Shown one piece after another: positions 46,471-54,527 of a stretch of DNA of 64,000 bases (the stretch's first letter is position 1; every line of letters begins with the position of its first letter). The position numbers were made by a program, and so were the translations under genes. The stretch comes from Acidipila sp. EB88 (GTDB lineage: Bacteria > Acidobacteriota > Terriglobia > Terriglobales > Acidobacteriaceae): contig NZ_QWEV01000005.1 in the NCBI RefSeq assembly GCF_003858395.1, positions 3,658,001-3,722,000 of the forward strand, read 5' to 3'. Under the pieces are notes generated by a model. It searched no databases. It was given only the letters and a program-made list of their open reading frames with translations, and had not been told where the DNA came from.

Positions 46471-47256
46471 TTAGGAAGCGAGGCCAGGCTGCGGCATAGG
46501 CCGCCGGATCGCAGGCAATGCTCGCCCCGCCGGACGATCGTTCAGAGCATAGCCCGCCAGCATGGCGTCCTTGTAGAGCATCCGCACCGTCTCCAGAGAA
46601 AACGCCGTGAGATCCTTGCCGACCAGCGCGAGCTTGGAGAGGATCTCTGGCGTGGCGGTGATGATGTGCGTGCCTGATTCCTCGGCATGGAAGACATTGA
46701 GCAGTTCGCGCGAACTGGCCCAGAGCAGCTCGGCGAGCGGGCGCTCTTCCAGGATCTCGACCGCGCGGCGCATGAGCGGAACCGGATCCACGCCCGTGTC
46801 CGCGATACGCCCGGCGAACACGGAGACGATAGCCCTGGCGTTTGGATCGAGTGCGGCGGCTACGCGTCCCACCTGTTCAAGTGTCATAAGCGCCGTGACG
46901 TTCAGAGCGATGCCGTCGCGGGACAGGCGGCGCACGAGCGGCATAGTGGAGAAACCCTGCGTGTTGGTGACAGGGATCTTGACATAGACGTTGCGCCCCC
47001 AGGAGGCGATCAGGCGAGCCTGCCGCTCCATGCCTGCTTCATCATCCGCGAAGACCTCGAAGGAGACCGGCAGGTCGGGGATGGCGGTGAGCACGGCGTG
47101 TGCAAAAGCGCTGAAGTCCTTCACTCCTGCCTTGTGCATCAACGTGGGATTGGTGGTGAAGCCCTTGATATAAGGCTTGCTGTACATGGTCAGAAGGCTT
47201 TCTATATCGGCGGCGTCGCAAAACAATTTCACCTGTAGGTCGGTGCTGAAATTCAT
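46471..47256 (-). CDS. tal: Transaldolase (small, TalC/Fsa-like fold)
   Basis: This 261-residue class I aldolase has a TIM barrel. LFCDAADIESLL is the first strand with the catalytic Asp, KGFTTNPTLM the conserved loop, and YVKIPVTNTQG carries Schiff-base Lys93. At the position that distinguishes transaldolase (Phe) from fructose-6-phosphate aldolase (Tyr), it has Phe147 in SVFAGRI, which favours transaldolase. Transaldolase links sedoheptulose 7-phosphate to fructose 6-phosphate and erythrose 4-phosphate. It lies inverted within the heptose cluster, so it may adjust the supply of the pathway's starting sugar. ATG 47256 has GAGGAC upstream. Confidence 0.9.
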   Translation of the reverse strand: MNFSTDLQVKLFCDAADIESLLTMYSKPYIKGFTTNPTLMHKAGVKDFSAFAHAVLTAIPDLPVSFEVFADDEAGMERQARLIASWGRNVYVKIPVTNTQGFSTMPLVRRLSRDGIALNVTALMTLEQVGRVAAALDPNARAIVSVFAGRIADTGVDPVPLMRRAVEILEERPLAELLWASSRELLNVFHAEESGTHIITATPEILSKLALVGKDLTAFSLETVRMLYKDAMLAGYALNDRPAGRALPAIRRPMPQPGLAS

Positions 47257-47542
47257 GTGTTTGTCCTCGGAGGGAACGATTTGTAAGTGTGTGTGAGCGC
47301 TATGGCGAATGTAGGAGGAGCGGCACAAACGCACTCCTGGATTCGTCACCGATGCGATTACGAAAGTCCCCTGATGGGAAGAAAGTTGCGCTCTTCGGGA
47401 GCAGGTGGCGGGGGAACGCGGTATGCTCGCTGCAATATTCCTGATTTTTTGATGAGAGCGGAGCCAGCTGGGCCGATGCCTTGCGTATGGGCGTTTGAGC
47501 CTGTGCCTGCAAGGCGGGCCGCGCGGGGGAGGGGCTTGGCGT

Positions 47543-48556
47543 ATGACATTGCTGGCGTTTCAGCAGCCGGAGGCTTTCGCCCGGCGGGGCAGGAACTACT
47601 TCATCGTGGGCGGGGCAGGCTTTATCGGCAGCCACTTCGTGGACCACTTGCTGTCGGAGCCGGAGCTTGCGCGCAAGGTCACGATCTACGACAACTTCTC
47701 TTCAGGCCGCTCCTGGCATTACGAGCAGCACCTAGCAGACAAGCGCTTGACGGTGGTGCACGCGGAGGTGAGCGACCTCCCGCGTCTTGCGGGGGCGATG
47801 ATGGATCACGACGTCGTGATCCACCTGGCTTCCAACCCAGACATAGCCCGCGCGGCCACCGAGCCTGAGGTGGATTTTTACCAGGGCACGCTTTTGACAA
47901 ACAACGTGGTCGAAGCGATGCGGCGAGCGGGCGTACCGCAGCTGCTGTACGCATCCGGCAGCGGCGTGTACGGGGAGCTTGGGCTCACGCCGGTGCGGGA
48001 AGACGCGGGATTGTTTCAGCCGGTGTCGACTTACGGAGCGAGCAAGCTTGCGGGGGAGGCATTGATCGCAAGCTACTGCGCCATGTTCGGACTGCGGGCC
48101 TGTGCTTTTCGGTTCGCCAACGTGGTGGGACCGCGGCAGACGCACGGCGTGGGCTTTGACTTTCTGCGGAGACTCACCAACGATCCGACCACGCTGCGCA
48201 TTCTGGGCGACGGGCAGCAGAGCAAGTCGTATATTCACGTGCTCGACGTGGTGAGCGCGGTGTTGCTTGCCGCTGAGCGGACTGCGGAGGCTTACCAGGT
48301 GTTCAACGTGTCGACCGAGGATGCGATCACGGTCGAGGAGATCGCGGACGAAGCGGTCGCGAGCCTTGGACTGTGCGGAAGGCCCGAGTATGTGTTTACG
48401 GGCGGCTCGCGGGGCTGGAAGGGCGACGTGCCCGTGGTTCGGCTGAACAGCGACCGGATCCGAGCGCTGGGCTGGGAGTCGCGGTGGAGCAGTCGCGAAG
48501 CGATCCGCGCCGCCCTGGACGGATTGCGGGTGGAGGAAAGGGTGCTGCATGCGTGA
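47543..48556 (+). CDS. NAD-dependent sugar-nucleotide epimerase/dehydratase
   Basis: This 337-residue extended short-chain dehydrogenase has the NAD motif VGGAGFIGSHFV, YDNFSSGR, and the catalytic STYGASKLAGEAL (Tyr-x3-Lys). VVGPRQTHGVGFDF and SYIHVLDVVSAV complete the fold. It resembles UDP-glucose 4-epimerase-type enzymes more than 4,6-dehydratases, but the reaction is uncertain. It overlaps hddC, so its substrate is probably a heptose or GDP-heptose. ATG 47543 has GAGGGG about 8 bases upstream. Confidence 0.88.
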   Translation: MTLLAFQQPEAFARRGRNYFIVGGAGFIGSHFVDHLLSEPELARKVTIYDNFSSGRSWHYEQHLADKRLTVVHAEVSDLPRLAGAMMDHDVVIHLASNPDIARAATEPEVDFYQGTLLTNNVVEAMRRAGVPQLLYASGSGVYGELGLTPVREDAGLFQPVSTYGASKLAGEALIASYCAMFGLRACAFRFANVVGPRQTHGVGFDFLRRLTNDPTTLRILGDGQQSKSYIHVLDVVSAVLLAAERTAEAYQVFNVSTEDAITVEEIADEAVASLGLCGRPEYVFTGGSRGWKGDVPVVRLNSDRIRALGWESRWSSREAIRAALDGLRVEERVLHA

Positions 48557-49283
48557 GGACGCGCTGCCGGTGGTGGCGCTGCTGGCTGGGGGCATGGCGA
48601 CGCGGATGCGCCCGGCTACGCTGCACCGTGCCAAGTCGATGCTGCTGGTGGATGGTGAGCCGTTCATCGGGCACCAGCTCCGACTGCTGACGGCGCAAGG
48701 GGTGCGACGAATCGTGGTGTGCTGCGGGCACTTTGAAGAACAGGTACGTGCCTATGTGGGCGATGGCTCCGCGTGGGGCTGTGCGGTTACGTACTCGCCG
48801 GACGGGGCTGCGCCGCTGGGCACAGGCGGCGCGCTTTTGAACGCGTTGCCGCTGCTCGGACCGGCGTTCCTGGTGATGTATGGAGACTCGTACCTGAAGG
48901 TTTCGCTCAAGGCAGTGTGGGCGGCGTTTGTGGCACAGGGTCGTGCCGGCATGATGACGGTGTATCGCAACGAAGGCCGGTGGGACACGAGCAACGTACA
49001 GTTTGAAGCGGGCCGGATCATTGCGTACGCGAAACAGCAGCAGACGCCAGAGATGCTGCATATCGACTACGGGCTGAACTGCTTTCGCGCGGATGCGTTT
49101 GCGCGCTGGACTGCGGGCGAGCGCTTCGACCTGGCTGCTGTGACGGCCGCGCTGCTGGAGCGCGAACAGCTGGCTGGCTTTGAAGTCAGCGAGCGATTTT
49201 ATGAAATTGGCTCGCCCGAGGGCCTGCTGGAGATGGGCCGTGTGCTCCGGGCGCAGCGTACACAGCCGGAGCGAAGCGCATGA
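48549..49283 (+). CDS. hddC: D-glycero-D-manno-heptose 1-phosphate guanylyltransferase (HddC-like)
   Basis: This 244-residue nucleotidyltransferase has the N-terminal VALLAGGMATRMRP (the usual GG-G-T-R-L-P loop with Gly to Ala), HRAKSMLLVDGEPFI, and the metal-binding FLVMYGDSYLKV. It activates a sugar 1-phosphate with NTP; the context (gmhA, gmhB, hddA) points to GDP-D-glycero-D-manno-heptose. Nucleotide choice cannot be read from sequence alone. It overlaps the epimerase by 8 bases and hddA by 4 (ATGA). Confidence 0.88.
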   Translation: MREDALPVVALLAGGMATRMRPATLHRAKSMLLVDGEPFIGHQLRLLTAQGVRRIVVCCGHFEEQVRAYVGDGSAWGCAVTYSPDGAAPLGTGGALLNALPLLGPAFLVMYGDSYLKVSLKAVWAAFVAQGRAGMMTVYRNEGRWDTSNVQFEAGRIIAYAKQQQTPEMLHIDYGLNCFRADAFARWTAGERFDLAAVTAALLEREQLAGFEVSERFYEIGSPEGLLEMGRVLRAQRTQPERSA

Positions 49284-50263
49284 TTATCGCGAGAACACCT
49301 TTACGCATTTCACTGGGAGGCGGCGGTACCGATCTGCCTTCGTACTATCGCGAGTTCGGTGGCTTTGTCATCTCAGCGGCCATTAACAAGTACGTGTACA
49401 TCACGGCGAACCGCTCGTTCTTCGCGGGCTACTTTCTCAAGTACTCGGATACGGAGCATGCGGAGACAGTCGACGCGATCAAGCATCCGCTGTTTCGCGA
49501 AGCGCTGAAGATGCACGGCATTGGCGATCGCGTGGAGTTGGGCAGCGTCGCGGATGTGCCGGCGGGCACGGGGCTTGGCTCCTCCGGGACCTTCACGGTG
49601 GGGTTGCTGCATGCGTTGTATGCGTACCGGCAGAAGCACGTAGCGAGCGAAACGCTGGCTCAGGAAGCGGTGGAAATCGAGATGAACCGGCTGCAGCAGC
49701 CAGTGGGCAAGCAGGACCAGTACATCGCCGCCTATGGCGGGCTGCTGTGCCAGGACTACCGGCGCGATGGCAGCGTGGGTGTGGCGCCGCTGAATCTCCC
49801 GGAGTCCACGATGCGGGAGCTCGAGGAGAGCCTGATGCTGTTTTTTGTAGGATCGACGCGCTCGGCCTCGGCGCTGCTGCAGACGCAGAAGACGCAGTCA
49901 GAGGGGCGCGACAAGAAGATGCTGTCGGACCTCCATTTCGCCAAGCAACTGGGCTATGAGACGGAGAGCGTGCTGTGTAGCGGCGCGGTGCTGTCGTATG
50001 GCGCGATCATGCACGAGCATTGGTTGCGCAAGCGGCAGCGCAGCGAAGGCATGAGCAGCAGCCGGGTGGACGAGTTGTACGAGCTGGCACGCGGGGCCGG
50101 CGGGGCAACGGGTGGCAAGCTGGTGGGCGCGGGTGGCTCGGGCTTCCTGCTGTTGCAGTGCGCGGATCGCAAGCGTTTGCGGGGCGTGATGCAGGAGGCC
50201 GGTGTAGACGAGATGAGCTTCCAGTTTGACTTCGATGGGTCGGTGGTGATGCTGCGGAACTAG
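49280..50263 (+). CDS. hddA: D-glycero-D-manno-heptose 7-phosphate 1-kinase (GHMP family, HddA-like)
   Basis: This 327-residue GHMP kinase has motif 1 RTPLRISLGGGGTDLPSYYR, motif 2 GTGLGSSGTF (96-105, ATP loop) and motif 3 AGGSGFLLLQ. It phosphorylates the anomeric carbon of heptose 7-phosphate. The N-terminal GGGGTDLP form is typical of HddA and related sugar 1-kinases. It ends the epimerase-hddC-hddA operon; all three genes overlap by a few bases. Confidence 0.9.
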   Translation: MIIARTPLRISLGGGGTDLPSYYREFGGFVISAAINKYVYITANRSFFAGYFLKYSDTEHAETVDAIKHPLFREALKMHGIGDRVELGSVADVPAGTGLGSSGTFTVGLLHALYAYRQKHVASETLAQEAVEIEMNRLQQPVGKQDQYIAAYGGLLCQDYRRDGSVGVAPLNLPESTMRELEESLMLFFVGSTRSASALLQTQKTQSEGRDKKMLSDLHFAKQLGYETESVLCSGAVLSYGAIMHEHWLRKRQRSEGMSSSRVDELYELARGAGGATGGKLVGAGGSGFLLLQCADRKRLRGVMQEAGVDEMSFQFDFDGSVVMLRN

Positions 50264-51323
50264 CAGAGCGGATGGGGGCGAAGTGGCCTGGGGCGGCGGT
50301 TTTGACGGATGCGGCGGAAGCGCGGAAAGCTGGCATTTTTAGGCAAAAGTGACACGATTTTGTGCACATGGCGAAAAGTCGTTTTATAAATATGCAGGGT
50401 TTGCGAAGGTGGTGCATAACTATGCACAAGATAACGCGCCAGTTGCAAAATCCAATTTCAGTCGCTGCATGTTTATGCGTGCCACTGGATTGTGGCGGTT
50501 TCCGGTAAGATGTGCGCCTGCGGATTGCGGCGGTGTTTGCTTGTGGAGTTCACTCGGACGGCACGGGGTTCGTCTGGTTCGTGCCGGATGCGTGGGGGTG
50601 GTCAACCCTGGGTAGATGGCACGAGCCTTCTGCGCATGCCGCGCTGCAGTGTCCGAGGCATGGCAGCACCGATATCTGGACACCTTGCGATACCTATTGC
50701 CTGGGGTGCGGGGGATGATTCCGAGTCTTTCGCCAGCAACCGGGTTGGCACGTCACGGCGCTCGTGCGGTTCCGCCGCTCCGCGGTTTCAGCGTGGACGT
50801 CTGGCGCGACCTGCCATGAACGCCACGGACTCCGAGCCATATGCGTGTTCCGGACCCGCGTGATGAGCGGGTTGATTCCCGCATGGCCCTGCCCCGGAGG
50901 GTAGCGTGCAGCGGGCACTCTGGGAACAGGACAGGTGGTTCTTTTTCCGGTTGCATGCCCGGCTTCTCGATGCGTCGGGTGAATGGCTAGGGAATCGTCT
51001 TCTTGCTCAATCGGGTGGCAAGCGGTTGGCCGATTTTGCGATGGGCAGGTTCTGATAGCGCTTTGCGTGGAGATAGGAACAGGGCCGGCGTGGGGGTCCG
51101 AAGCATGCAGACGCCTGGGGGAACACGCGGGCATGTCGCGGTCGGTGTTCGCCGCGCTTCCGGGCGAGAGTGGGTCGGGAGCCGCTTGTCCGTGACGGGC
51201 TGTGCGATGCTGGCTGGCGGCAGGCCGCCAGGGTCGTTGCGCGGGTCGGTTCCCGGGCTTGCCTCGTCGCTGGCTGATGGGTCGGAGAGTACGCTTCGAA
51301 GCCTTCAGGCAAAGGATGGGATG
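50264..51323. other. 1-kb interval without a supported gene
   Basis: All open frames here are short, Arg/Ser/Pro-rich and without ribosome sites. The first 200 bases are AT-rich with several palindromes (listed separately). A 7-bp inverted repeat CGGCACG/CGTGCCG is at 50559-50586. No tRNA, tmRNA, RNase P, SRP or 6S RNA motif was recognised. It may hold a non-coding RNA or a decayed gene. Confidence 0.5.
50359..50427 (+). promoter_or_regulatory. AT-rich patch with palindromic operator-like sites
   Basis: TGTGCACA (50361-50368), TTTATAAATATGCA (50382-50395), and a 16-base inverted repeat GTGCATA-AC-TATGCAC (50412-50427) are packed in an AT-rich patch. TTGTGC (50360-50365) with TTATAA (50384-50389) at 18-base spacing is a possible promoter, and the 16-base palindrome would lie just downstream of it, an operator position. 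No downstream gene is identified. Confidence 0.4.
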
Positions 51324-51599
51324 TCAGCCCTGGCGATCCTGGGAAGGAACGTCGCGTGTCTCGTCCTCTGAGTGCCGAAGGTCGACCTTCCTGCGGTGTG
51401 CAGTGCGTTTCTTCTTTTCGTCTCGCTCGCCGAAGTACAGGAGAGCGGCGGCCGACACGTCGACGGCAGCCCACGCCAGCCGGTGCGATAGCGGGGACGG
51501 CCCATGGTGCAGGCTATCCAGGTACACCGGACCGATCAGCAGCCATCCAAGCATGGACCATCGGTTGCCTCCAAAAGGGGTCCATCCGGCAGGGAACAT
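51324..51599 (-). CDS. Small membrane protein (91 aa)
   Basis: ATG 51599 has AGGAGG with 8-base spacing, the best ribosome site in this region, which decides this start over the longer frame to 51665. The product has two hydrophobic stretches, WSMLGWLLIGPVYLDSL and LAWAAVDVSAAALLYFG. The tail is charged and basic (GERDEKKKRTAHRRKV). No family is recognised. It is the only frame in the 50.3-51.8 kb interval with both a ribosome site and a sensible composition. Confidence 0.6.
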   Translation of the reverse strand: MFPAGWTPFGGNRWSMLGWLLIGPVYLDSLHHGPSPLSHRLAWAAVDVSAAALLYFGERDEKKKRTAHRRKVDLRHSEDETRDVPSQDRQG

Positions 51600-51818
51600 G
51601 GCAAGTGCCTCCTGCACCGGATCATAATCGGTGGCCGATAGCTTCGAAAGGGGTGAGACAAGCATCCCGGACGCAAAGCACGGACTACGCCCGGCAAAAC
51701 CTCAAGGCTTTTGCGCAGGAAGAGAGCTCGAACAATCCTGGCCTGCAAGCCTGGGAACCTCCAAGAGAGCCATCACCGCGCGAGTGACCCGACATGAGGA
51801 GCCAGATTCGGTAGACTC

Positions 51819-51862
51819 GCTGGTCAGGTCCACCATGCTTGCTGGTCACGCCCACCATGCTT
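51819..51862 (-). repeat. 22-bp tandem duplication at the end of the isomerase gene
   Basis: GCTGGTCAGGTCCACCATGCTT and its neighbour differ at 2 of 22 positions (51819-51840, 51841-51862). The stop codon and last codons of the isomerase gene lie in the second unit. Confidence 0.85.
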
Positions 51863-52811
51863 CGGTAGGCGGCTCGGTGAGCAGCACGCGGCTGAGCATG
51901 GCAATGGCGGTGGACAGGCCTTCGTGGGTGGAGGCCAAAGCGTCCTCGTGCTCGATGCTGACAACCCCATCATAGCCGGCAAGCCGCAGCGCGGCGATGA
52001 TCTGCTTCCACTCCAGCTCATCGTGGCCGCAGCCCACGCTGCGAAACAGCCAGGAGCGGTCCTGCATGCGCAGGTAGCTCTTGGTGTCGAGCACGCCGTT
52101 GGCCGCCGTGGTGAGGGGGTTGAGGGAGACGTCTTTCGCGTGAAAGTGGAAGATGGCGTCGCCGAGTGTGCGGATGGCTGCGGGGATGTGGATGCCCTGC
52201 CACCAGAAGTGGCTTGGATCGAGATTGATGCCGAGCGATGGGCCCGTGGCGGCGCGTAGCTGGAGCAGGGTTTCGGGGGTGTACACGCAGAAGCCGGGGT
52301 GTGCCTCGAGCGCGACCCGGACGCCGGCGTTGCGGGCGAACTGCTCGGCCTCGCGCCAGTAGGGAATGAGGCGCTGGTTCCACTGCCAGTCCAGGGACTC
52401 GAGGTACTCAGGCGGCCAGGCTGCAGTGATCCAGTTGGGGGTCGTGTCGGTGGGAGCGCCGCCGGGGCAGCCGGAAAACGTAACAACCGTGGGTACAGAC
52501 AGCAGCTCGGCGAGTTGCACGGACTGGCGAAAGGCGTGGTCGTAGGCGGCGGCAGTGGCAGCGACGGGATGCACGGGGTTGCCGTGGCAGGCGAGCGCGC
52601 TGATGGCGAGGCCGGCGTCCGCAAGACGCGCGCGGTAGGTCCTGGCCTCGGAGGGGTTGGCCAGAAGGGAAGCAGGGTCGATGTGGCTGGCGCCGGGCCA
52701 ACCGCCACAGCCGAGTTCGAGCGCGGTGATCTGTGGGTAGTGCCTGAGCCGCGGTAACAGTTGATCGAAGGAAAGCTGGTTGAACACCGCGGTAAAGAGT
52801 CCGAGTCGCAT
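51846..52811 (-). CDS. Sugar phosphate isomerase/epimerase (AP endonuclease 2-like TIM barrel)
   Basis: This 321-residue TIM-barrel protein has metal-binding residues in FCVYTPET / VALEAHPGFC (Glu, His), LGINLDPSHFWWQG (Asp, His), FHFHAKDVSLN (His, Asp) and VVSIEHEDAL (Glu). Members isomerise or epimerise sugars, inositols or hydroxypyruvate; the Trp-rich GIHIP region suggests the IolE/YcjR-like group. It stands alone. A 22-bp tandem duplication covers its stop. Confidence 0.9.
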   Translation of the reverse strand: MRLGLFTAVFNQLSFDQLLPRLRHYPQITALELGCGGWPGASHIDPASLLANPSEARTYRARLADAGLAISALACHGNPVHPVAATAAAYDHAFRQSVQLAELLSVPTVVTFSGCPGGAPTDTTPNWITAAWPPEYLESLDWQWNQRLIPYWREAEQFARNAGVRVALEAHPGFCVYTPETLLQLRAATGPSLGINLDPSHFWWQGIHIPAAIRTLGDAIFHFHAKDVSLNPLTTAANGVLDTKSYLRMQDRSWLFRSVGCGHDELEWKQIIAALRLAGYDGVVSIEHEDALASTHEGLSTAIAMLSRVLLTEPPTEAWWA

Positions 52812-52903
52812 CGGCGTGTCTCCGGGGGAGCCTGGCTGCCCTGTACTACCGTACGCGAGCAGGGCGGCGAATGGTCAAGGGCCGGGATGTGGTGTGCGGG
52901 CGA

Positions 52904-52962
52904 CCGCAGATCCTTCGCTTTGCTCAGGATGACAGCGCGCGTCGCTCCGGGGTGACAGGATG
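52904..52962. repeat. Interspersed hairpin repeat (CHPERSEGS-type element)
   Basis: GCAGATCCTTCGCTTTGCTCAGGATGACA (core arms ATCCT 52910-52914 and AGGAT 52926-52930) followed by a GTCGCTCCGGGGTGACA segment matches the widespread intergenic element whose spurious translations read VILS-KAKDL and CHPEQSEGS. It lies in the 378-base gap between the isomerase and SDR genes, which holds no gene. Confidence 0.65.
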
Positions 52963-53189
52963 AAATGGCGATGGCGCGAGGGTGAACTGCGGTCGAGCGC
53001 GCGGGCAGGAGCAGACTGCGGCGGGGGCGCCTGAACCCGGGTGAGCGCTTCACGCACTGAAACTCCATTGTGAAGCCGGCCTACGGCAGGGCAACGCAGG
53101 TGGATAGGCTGCGCTCCATCTACAGGGTGCCGGGCGCAAGCGTGGCAGTGCACTGCGTGGCCCGGGTGCACGACTGGAAAGCATGAGGC

Positions 53190-54221
53190 ATGGCTGAGAT
53201 GAGTTCTGACAACAATACATTTTCGCGACGCGAGCTTGTGGCCAACCTTGGCGCGGGGATCGCGGGCGCGGCGCTTACGGCAGCTGTGCCGGCCGTGGCG
53301 GAACAGACCGTGGCAGGCACACAGAGTGCGACAACGGCTGCGCCATTTGTGGACCCCACAACCAAGTACCCCAAGCCGCCGTACCCGGGGCAGACCCAAC
53401 CGTGGCCCGGGCTGGCGAGCAAGATGAATCCGCGCCCGGACCACGGCGAGAGCAGCTACAAGGGATCGGGCCGGCTGCTTGGTCGCAAGGCATTGATCAC
53501 CGGAGGCGACTCCGGGATGGGACGTGCGGCGGCGATCGCGTATGCGCGCGAAGGCGCGGATGTGGTGATCAGCTACTACCCGACGGAGGAGTCGGACGCG
53601 GTGGAGGTCATCGAGTTGATCCGGGCTGCCGGGCGCAAGGCGATTCCGTTGCCCGGCGACCTGCGCGAGGAGAGCTACTGCAAGGACCTGGTGACGAAGG
53701 CGGTGGCTGGACTTGGCGGGCTGGACATCATCGTGTCCAACGCAGGGCGGCAACAGGAGTGCGAAGACCTGCTGCAGTTGACCACCGAGGCGTTCGACGC
53801 GACGCTGAAGACCAACCTGTATGCGCCGTTCTGGATCTTCAAGGCTGCGTTGCCGCACCTGCAGCCCGGATCGTGCATTATAGCCACGGCCTCGGAGCAG
53901 GCGTACGACCCCGGCGCCAACGTGTATGACTACGCGCAGACCAAGGCCGCGACGGTGAACTTTGTGAAGTCGCTGGCAAAGCAGCTTGGGCCAAAGGGGA
54001 TTCGCGTGAATGGTGTGGCCCCGGGGCCGATCTGGACGCCGCTGCAGGTTTCGGGCGGCGCAACGCAGGAGCACCTGATCCATTACGGGCAGAAGTATCC
54101 GCTGGGGCGCGCCGGGCAGCCGGCGGAACTGGCGAGCATTTATGTGCAGCTTGCCGCCAACGATGCCAGCTACACGACCGGGAACATCTATGGCGCGGGT
54201 GGCGGCATGGGGCAGCCGTAA
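53190..54221 (+). CDS. SDR-family oxidoreductase with a Tat-type leader
   Basis: This 343-residue short-chain dehydrogenase begins with a twin-Arg leader, TFSRRELVANLGAGIAGAAL then TAAVPAVA, so it may be exported folded. A conserved linker (PGQTQPWPGLASKMNPRPDH) precedes the Rossmann core: ALITGGDSGMGRAAAIAYAR, NAG (VSNAGRQ), the catalytic Ser and YDYAQTKAA (Tyr-x3-Lys). The linker plus core is the YhdF/YhxC-like group. The cofactor is NAD(P); the substrate is unknown. A hairpin follows 38 bases after the stop. Confidence 0.9.
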   Translation: MAEMSSDNNTFSRRELVANLGAGIAGAALTAAVPAVAEQTVAGTQSATTAAPFVDPTTKYPKPPYPGQTQPWPGLASKMNPRPDHGESSYKGSGRLLGRKALITGGDSGMGRAAAIAYAREGADVVISYYPTEESDAVEVIELIRAAGRKAIPLPGDLREESYCKDLVTKAVAGLGGLDIIVSNAGRQQECEDLLQLTTEAFDATLKTNLYAPFWIFKAALPHLQPGSCIIATASEQAYDPGANVYDYAQTKAATVNFVKSLAKQLGPKGIRVNGVAPGPIWTPLQVSGGATQEHLIHYGQKYPLGRAGQPAELASIYVQLAANDASYTTGNIYGAGGGMGQP

Positions 54222-54259
54222 AGGCTCGCTGCCGCATTCCTGGGGGCGGATGGTGCACC

Positions 54260-54287
54260 CACGGGGCAGCATGTTTGCTGCCCCGTG
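54260..54287 (+). terminator. Hairpin after the SDR gene
   Basis: CACGGGGCAGC (54260-54270) pairs perfectly with GCTGCCCCGTG (54277-54287) over a 6-base loop. No T-run follows. The rest of the 306-base gap before the MATE gene shows nothing else. Confidence 0.6.
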
Positions 54288-54527
54288 CTGGCTGACCCTG
54301 AGGAGGTGCGAGGTCGTCGTTGCAGGGTGAGATTGCAGTTGCGGTAGGCGTCCTGTTGCAACCATGTGCGTTGCAGGAGTGTGGCGAATGGGTTTCAGGG
54401 GTTGATGAGTTTTCATCGCGGCAGCTCGCCTCGGCCAGCGAAGTGCTTGTTGCATTGTGGTCTCGGATAAAGCTCCTAAAGCAGGCGTGTTGCCGGGTTG
54501 GCGCGCCGCGGGGCGACCAGGAGTTCT

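Noticed and set aside
50349..51200. Several 60-120 residue frames after hddA as genes
   Set aside because: No ribosome sites, Arg/Ser/Pro-rich composition, overlapping each other on both strands; only the 51324-51599 frame met a minimal standard.
52875..54455. 526-residue frame opposite the SDR gene ending in CHPEQSEGS-type text
   Set aside because: The text is the known spurious translation of an intergenic repeat; the rest is antisense to the SDR gene.
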